Part shown: in pieces, positions 6,511-9,937 of the stretch
How positions within the stretch are numbered: position 1 is the first letter of the stretch
Layout of the letters: each line of letters starts with the position of its first letter
Assembly: GCA_964577175.1 (NCBI GenBank)
Contig: CAZNYC010000143.1
Span: forward strand, 1 to 9,937
Reading direction: 5' to 3'
DNA length: 9,937 bases
From: BS750m-G62 sp964577175
GTDB taxonomy: Bacteria > Planctomycetota > Phycisphaerae > FEN-1346
Notes under the pieces: generated by a model
Databases searched by the model: none
The model's input: the letters and a program-made list of their open reading frames with translations, nothing else
What the model was told of the DNA's origin: nothing
Position numbers and translations under genes: made by a program

Positions 6511-6539
6511 GCGGGGGCGAGCCACAAGCCCGCCCCCGC
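6511..6539 (-). promoter_or_regulatory. GC-rich hairpin between gap and pgk
   Basis: GCGGGGGCG (6511-6519) pairs perfectly with CGCCCCCGC (6531-6539) over 9 bp around an 11-nt loop. It lies between the gap stop codon and the strong pgk ribosome binding site, with no T-run after it. It could stabilise the gap part of the message or cause partial termination, setting the gap to pgk ratio. Confidence 0.5.
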
Positions 6540-6559
6540 AAGAAGACGCGGTCGTCGAA

Positions 6560-7567
6560 TCAGTCGGCCGCCAGCAACTTCGCCAGGTCGGCCATCCGGT
6601 GCGAGAAGCCCCACTCGTTGTCGTACCACGAGGTCACCTTCACCAGCGTGCCGTCGTCGATGACCATCGTGCCGGTGGCGTCGAAGAGGCTGGAGCACGT
6701 CTGGCCGATGATGTCGGTCGAGACGATCGGGTCCTCGGTGTATTCGAGGATGCCCTTGAGGGCGCCCTCGGCGGCTTCCTTCATGGCCTGGTTGATTTCG
6801 TCGGCGGTCACGCCCTTGGCCAAATTGGCCGTCAGGTCAACGATGCTTCCCACGGGCGTGGGGACGCGCAGGGCCATGCCGTTCAGTTTTCCGTCCAGTT
6901 CCGGCACGACCTTGCCAACCATCTTGGCCGCCCCCGTCGTGGTCGGGATGATGTTGATGGCGGCGGCGCGGCTGCGATGGGCGTCCTTGTGAATCTGGTC
7001 GAGGATGTTCTGGTCGTTCGTGTAGGCGTGGCAGGTGGTCATCAGGCCCCGCGTGAGGCCGAACGAGTCGTTCAGCACCTTCGCCACGGGCGCCAGGCAG
7101 TTCGTGGTGCACGAGGCGTTCGAGACGATCTTGTGCTCGGGCTTGAGCGCGTCGTCGTTGACGCCGAGGACGATAATGGCGTCGATCTCGCCCTTGGGCG
7201 GGGCGGACAGGATGACCTTCTTGGCACCGGCCTGAAGGTGTTTCTCGCACCCCTCGCGGTTGCGAAAGATGCCCGTGCACTCCAGGGCCACATCCACGCC
7301 GCGATCGCCCCACGGAAGGGCCGCAGGGTCTTTCTCGGCCGTCACGGGGACGGCCGTGCCGTCGATCATGATCGTGCCGTCGTCGGCCTTCACGTCGCCG
7401 GGGAACCGGCCGTACGTGCTGTCGTACTTCAGCAGGTAGGCGAGCATCTCGGCGTCAGCCAGATCGTTGATGCCGACGACGGTGAACTCATCCTTGCGTT
7501 CCCACATGGCGCGGAAGACCAATCGTCCGATCCGTCCGAACCCGTTGATACCAATGTTAATCGCCAT
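6560..7567 (-). CDS. gap: Glyceraldehyde-3-phosphate dehydrogenase, type I
   Basis: GAPDH oxidises and phosphorylates glyceraldehyde 3-phosphate to 1,3-bisphosphoglycerate with NAD(P). The 335-aa length is normal. It shows the N-terminal Rossmann motif INGFGRIGR (7-15), the aspartate in VGINDL (D35) that usually favours NAD, the active site SNASCTTNCLAP with C153, H180 in CHAYTNDQ, RSRAAAINIIPTTTGAAK, and the C-terminal SWYDNEWGFSHRM. I choose ATG at 7567 because AAGGAG (7581-7576) lies 8 nt upstream; GTG at 7573 is only 2 nt from it. A strong promoter lies about 100 nt upstream. It heads the gap-pgk pair and is divergent from the glycosidase-family gene. Confidence 0.97.
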   Translation of the reverse strand: MAINIGINGFGRIGRLVFRAMWERKDEFTVVGINDLADAEMLAYLLKYDSTYGRFPGDVKADDGTIMIDGTAVPVTAEKDPAALPWGDRGVDVALECTGIFRNREGCEKHLQAGAKKVILSAPPKGEIDAIIVLGVNDDALKPEHKIVSNASCTTNCLAPVAKVLNDSFGLTRGLMTTCHAYTNDQNILDQIHKDAHRSRAAAINIIPTTTGAAKMVGKVVPELDGKLNGMALRVPTPVGSIVDLTANLAKGVTADEINQAMKEAAEGALKGILEYTEDPIVSTDIIGQTCSSLFDATGTMVIDDGTLVKVTSWYDNEWGFSHRMADLAKLLAAD

Positions 7568-7666
7568 CCACACTACTCCTTACCTGGGAATCCCCGTGGA
7601 ACAGATACCGCCGGTCGGCGTGCTGATGCACCCTGACTGAAACCGAACGGTCACCGGTAAAACACC

Positions 7667-7696
7667 TTTATAGAAAGCCCCCAGGGCGGGTGTCAA
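7667..7696 (-). promoter_or_regulatory. Strong sigma-70-type promoter of gap
   Basis: On the minus strand a full-consensus TTGACA (7696-7691) is followed after 18 nt by TATAAA (7672-7667), which matches the -10 consensus at 5 of 6. Transcription would start near 7660 and leave a leader of about 90 nt before the gap ATG. This is the best promoter in the window, fitting a highly expressed glycolytic gene. Confidence 0.85.
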
Positions 7697-7760
7697 GCAT
7701 TTTCGAAGGCAGGCCCCCGCGGGGGGCGTCGGCTCCCCGTGCGAAACAACCCGCCACGCG

Positions 7761-7804
7761 CCGTGTATGGAGTGCGGCGACCTGTCCCCGCTTTGTCGTT
7801 CGTC
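7761..7804 (+). repeat. 44-bp direct repeat, copy A
   Basis: This copy matches 9894-9937 at 39 of 44 positions, in the same orientation. It contains TATGGAGTGCGGCGA and a small hairpin, GCGGCGA-CCTG-TCCCCGC, with one mismatch. Heptamers of the TTYGTSG type continue beyond it to 7812. It lies between the gap and glycosidase promoters. It looks like a dispersed intergenic repeat rather than coding sequence. Confidence 0.7.
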
Positions 7805-7834
7805 GTTTGTGGACTGCGGTCCCCAAGCGAAAGG

Positions 7835-7863
7835 TGGACGCACCCCCTGCCCCCGGCTATGAT
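7835..7863 (+). promoter_or_regulatory. Probable sigma-70-type promoter of the glycosidase-family gene
   Basis: TGGACG (7835-7840, 4 of 6) and TATGAT (7858-7863, 5 of 6) are separated by exactly 17 nt. The start of transcription would fall near 7870, about 53 nt before the ATG at 7923. This argues against translation from the in-frame ATG at 7866. Confidence 0.6.
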
Positions 7864-7866
7864 GGA

Positions 7867-7892
7867 TGGTACCACAACGCAAGCCGGTACCA
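7867..7892. promoter_or_regulatory. GGTACC dyad at the expected transcription start
   Basis: TGGTACC (7867-7873) and GGTACCA (7886-7892) form a perfect 7-bp inverted repeat with a 12-nt spacer, directly downstream of the -10 box. This is a plausible repressor position for a carbohydrate-utilisation gene. No regulator gene is adjacent, so the assignment is only positional. Confidence 0.4.
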
Positions 7893-7922
7893 GCGACCGC
7901 GAGACGAGAGGGGAAGGGGGGC

Positions 7923-9893
7923 ATGGCCGCCAAACGACGCAAGCAACCACCGCGACGCCGGGACTGTTTCCTCGGCATCCATCTGACCTTCGAACCCGGC
8001 GAGAAACGCGGGCCGGTCGCCTCGGCCGTCACCCGCCCCATGATCCGGTCCCTCATCAAGGCGATCCGGCCGGATTACGTCCAGTGCGACGCCAAGGCCC
8101 CCGACGGGCGGGCCCTCTATCCGTCCGACGTGGGGACCCGCATTCCCCGCCTCACCCACGACTCCCTCCGCCTGTGGCGGGACGTGACGGCCGCGCGCGG
8201 CATCGCCCTCTACGCCCGCGTGCCCTCCGTCGCCGATCCCGAGGCGGTTCGGCGGCACCACTCGTGGGCCCGCATCCGCCCGGACGGCAAACGCGATCCG
8301 CGCCGGGTCTCGATCTTCAGCCCCTACGTCGACGATCTCCTCCTGCCGCAACTCAAGGAACTCACCGACCGGTACGATCTGGACGGCCTCTGCGTGGACG
8401 GGGAGGTGGCGGCCGTCGAGCCCGACTACGCCCCGGCCGTCCGCACCGCGTTCCGCAAAGCGACCGGCGCCCGCCGGCTCCCGACCAAACCGACACAGAA
8501 ACACTGGCCGGCGATGGCCGAGTTCTGCCGACAGGCTTTCCGCAGGCATCTCCGCCGATGGGTGGACGAGATGCACGTCCACGCGCCCGAAGTGGAGGTG
8601 GCCAGCAGGGACGCGTTCGCCCATGGCATGCCGGAGGCCGTCACCGCCGACGTCGATTATCTGACGGCCGCCGCCCCGCCCGCCGACAGCGTCAGCGCGG
8701 TGCGCCTCATCGGACGGTGTCTCCAGCATCAGGGCAAACCGTGGGAGGTGCGCCTGGCCGCCCGCCGCCGACGGCCGGACGGCAGCCGGGGCAGCGCGAA
8801 GTCCGCCGACCAGTTAAAGCAGGAGGCGGCGGTGGCCCTCGCCCTCGGTGGCGGCGTGGCCGTCGCCATCGCCCAGAAACGCGACGGCTCCGTCTACGAC
8901 TGGCAGATGGAGGTCATGGCCGACGTCGCCGACTTCTGCCGACCCCGCCAGGCGCACTGCCACAGGGCCGAACCGGTCCCGCAGGTCGCCTTCCTGTACG
9001 CCGGCGGCGCGGCCTCCGCCCAAGGGGCACACCTCATGCGGCCGGACGAGGAACAGCGCGACGCGGTCCGCGGCCTTGTCGAAACCCTCCTCGGCCTTCA
9101 TTACGCCCTCGAGGTTACCATGCCGCACCACCTGGCCGGCCGCTTCGACGCCTACCCCCTCATCGTGGTGCCGGAGTGGACGGGCCTGGAGCCGGACCTC
9201 GTCGCCTCCCTGCTGGCGTACGTGGAAGGGGGCGGCCGGCTGCTCGTCATCGGCCCCGATGCCGCCCGCCCGTTCGCCGAGGCGCTCGGCGTCGCGATGA
9301 AGGGCAAGACGGCGGAGCGCGACCAGTTCCTGGCGTTCGACGGGCACCTTGCCGCCATCCGCACACCCAGCCGGGCGGTCCAGGTCAAGGGCACCGGGCG
9401 GACGGTGGGCCGGCTGTACGACGAGAACGAGGCGAAGGGCACCGGCCGGCCTGCGGCTTCTGTGATCGAGTACGGCGAGGGCATCATCGCCGCCACGTAT
9501 CTGAACCTGGGCGAGCGGTTCGCCCACGCCGCCACGGCCGTCGCCCGGCGGTTCCTCGCCGCCCTCGTCCACGACCTGTTCCCGAAACCGATGGTCGAGA
9601 TCGCCGACGACGTGCCCGTCGACGTGTCCGCGGTGCGCACGGGCGGGCAACCGGCGGTCCACCTGGTGAACACGAGCGGGCCGCACGCCGACCCGACGGT
9701 CGAGACGTTCGACCGCGTGCCGCCGCTCGGCCCGCTGACGGTCCGCGTCCGCACCGGCCGCCGGCCGGAGCGGGTGTACCTCCAGCCTGGCACGCGGCAC
9801 CTGCCGTTCCACTTCAAGGAAGGGGCGGCCGAGATCGAACTGCCGCGCCTCGACATCCACGAGACGATCGTCCTGGAGCAGGCGGGCAGGTAG
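7923..9893 (+). CDS. Putative glycoside hydrolase-like protein (GHL6/GH42-type barrel with trimerisation-like domain)
   Basis: This 656-aa protein resembles uncharacterised glycosidase-family proteins common in planctomycetes. Residues about 14-280 look like a TIM barrel with DYVQCDAK (51-58), YPSDVGTRIP, RGIALYARV and a likely active-site strand DGLCVDGE (154-161; D158 and E161 are candidate acids). Residues 294-355 carry the family-like KSADQLKQEAAVALALGGG and CHRAEPVPQVAFLY. Residues about 375-455 resemble the flavodoxin-like beta-galactosidase trimerisation domain (YPLIVVPEWTGL, LLAYVEGGGRLLVIG). The C-terminus (about 560-656) is probably a beta-sandwich. There is no signal peptide; the N-terminus is MAAKRRKQPPRRR, so it may act on imported sugars in the cytoplasm. 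The ATG at 7923 is chosen for GAGGGG 9 nt upstream and the promoter position. Substrate and activity are unknown. No sugar-transport gene is nearby. Confidence 0.8.
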   Translation: MAAKRRKQPPRRRDCFLGIHLTFEPGEKRGPVASAVTRPMIRSLIKAIRPDYVQCDAKAPDGRALYPSDVGTRIPRLTHDSLRLWRDVTAARGIALYARVPSVADPEAVRRHHSWARIRPDGKRDPRRVSIFSPYVDDLLLPQLKELTDRYDLDGLCVDGEVAAVEPDYAPAVRTAFRKATGARRLPTKPTQKHWPAMAEFCRQAFRRHLRRWVDEMHVHAPEVEVASRDAFAHGMPEAVTADVDYLTAAAPPADSVSAVRLIGRCLQHQGKPWEVRLAARRRRPDGSRGSAKSADQLKQEAAVALALGGGVAVAIAQKRDGSVYDWQMEVMADVADFCRPRQAHCHRAEPVPQVAFLYAGGAASAQGAHLMRPDEEQRDAVRGLVETLLGLHYALEVTMPHHLAGRFDAYPLIVVPEWTGLEPDLVASLLAYVEGGGRLLVIGPDAARPFAEALGVAMKGKTAERDQFLAFDGHLAAIRTPSRAVQVKGTGRTVGRLYDENEAKGTGRPAASVIEYGEGIIAATYLNLGERFAHAATAVARRFLAALVHDLFPKPMVEIADDVPVDVSAVRTGGQPAVHLVNTSGPHADPTVETFDRVPPLGPLTVRVRTGRRPERVYLQPGTRHLPFHFKEGAAEIELPRLDIHETIVLEQAGR

Positions 9894-9937
9894 CCGTTTA
9901 TGGAGTGCGGCGGCCTGCCGCCGCTTTGCCGTTCGTC
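9894..9937 (+). repeat. 44-bp direct repeat, copy B, at the right edge
   Basis: It starts on the base after the glycosidase-gene stop codon and matches 7761-7804 at 39 of 44 positions. Its core GCGGCGG-CCTG-CCGCCGC forms a perfect 7-bp stem with a 4-nt loop. The copy may continue past the window edge. With no T-run visible it is not a clear terminator, though the hairpin position fits one. Confidence 0.7.

Larger units (their letters stand above)
7568..7922. other. Divergent intergenic region between gap and the glycosidase-family gene
   Basis: This 355-nt region holds no gene. In order it contains the untranslated gap leader (about 7568-7660), the gap promoter on the minus strand (7667-7696), a perfect 12-bp palindrome CCCCCGCGGGGG (7714-7725), one copy of the 44-bp repeat (7761-7804) with three tandem TTYGTSG heptamers at its end (7792-7812), the plus-strand promoter (7835-7863), a GGTACC dyad (7867-7892) and a purine-rich ribosome binding site before the ATG at 7923. 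Confidence 0.7.

Noticed and set aside
4684..7636. Long plus-strand open frames (659 and 608 aa) opposite rpe, pgk and gap
   Set aside because: They are shadows of three enzymes with intact catalytic motifs on the minus strand.
7866..7922. Upstream in-frame ATG at 7866 for the glycosidase-family gene
   Set aside because: It lies within a few bases of the predicted transcription start and has no ribosome binding site.

Overview
This is a GC-rich window (well over 60% by eye) with seven complete protein genes and the first 27 codons of an eighth at the left edge. The gene set suggests a planctomycete-type bacterium, perhaps related to Phycisphaerae. The main clues are a sigma-70 factor with a long N-terminal extension rich in helix-turn-helix segments, a soluble eukaryotic-type Ser/Thr kinase, a GH42/GHL6-like glycosidase-family protein, and dispersed intergenic repeats built on 7-base units. 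This placement is inferred from gene content; no rRNA or other taxonomic marker is present.

From right to left on the minus strand the order is gap (GAPDH), pgk (phosphoglycerate kinase), rpe (ribulose-phosphate 3-epimerase), accD (acetyl-CoA carboxylase beta subunit), a Ser/Thr kinase, the sigma factor, and the partial gene leaving the left edge. gap has a near-consensus sigma-70 promoter. gap and pgk are 76 nt apart, and rpe and accD are 29 nt apart. pgk and rpe are separated by 142 nt containing a perfect 11-bp inverted repeat, so the four may form one operon or two. Together they cover lower glycolysis, the pentose-phosphate link and the first step of fatty-acid synthesis. The kinase and the sigma factor each have their own promoter-like sequence upstream, so they look like separate transcription units.

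On the plus strand at 7923-9893 a glycosidase-family gene is transcribed divergently from gap, with its own promoter-like sequence. Two copies of a 44-bp repeat (39/44 identical) lie upstream of it and directly after its stop codon.

The gene-free stretches hold most of the unexplained structure: a 122-bp imperfect palindrome of heptamers between the sigma gene and the left-edge gene; about 480 bp between the sigma and kinase genes with several GC-rich stem-loops, a C12 tract and a terminator-like hairpin; and the 355-bp gap/glycosidase intergenic region with back-to-back promoters, the repeat and a GGTACC dyad. I saw no CRISPR array, tRNA, rRNA, transposase or phage gene. The core genes are ordinary. 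The best leads are the repeat elements, the sigma-factor architecture and the variant kinase and epimerase motifs.
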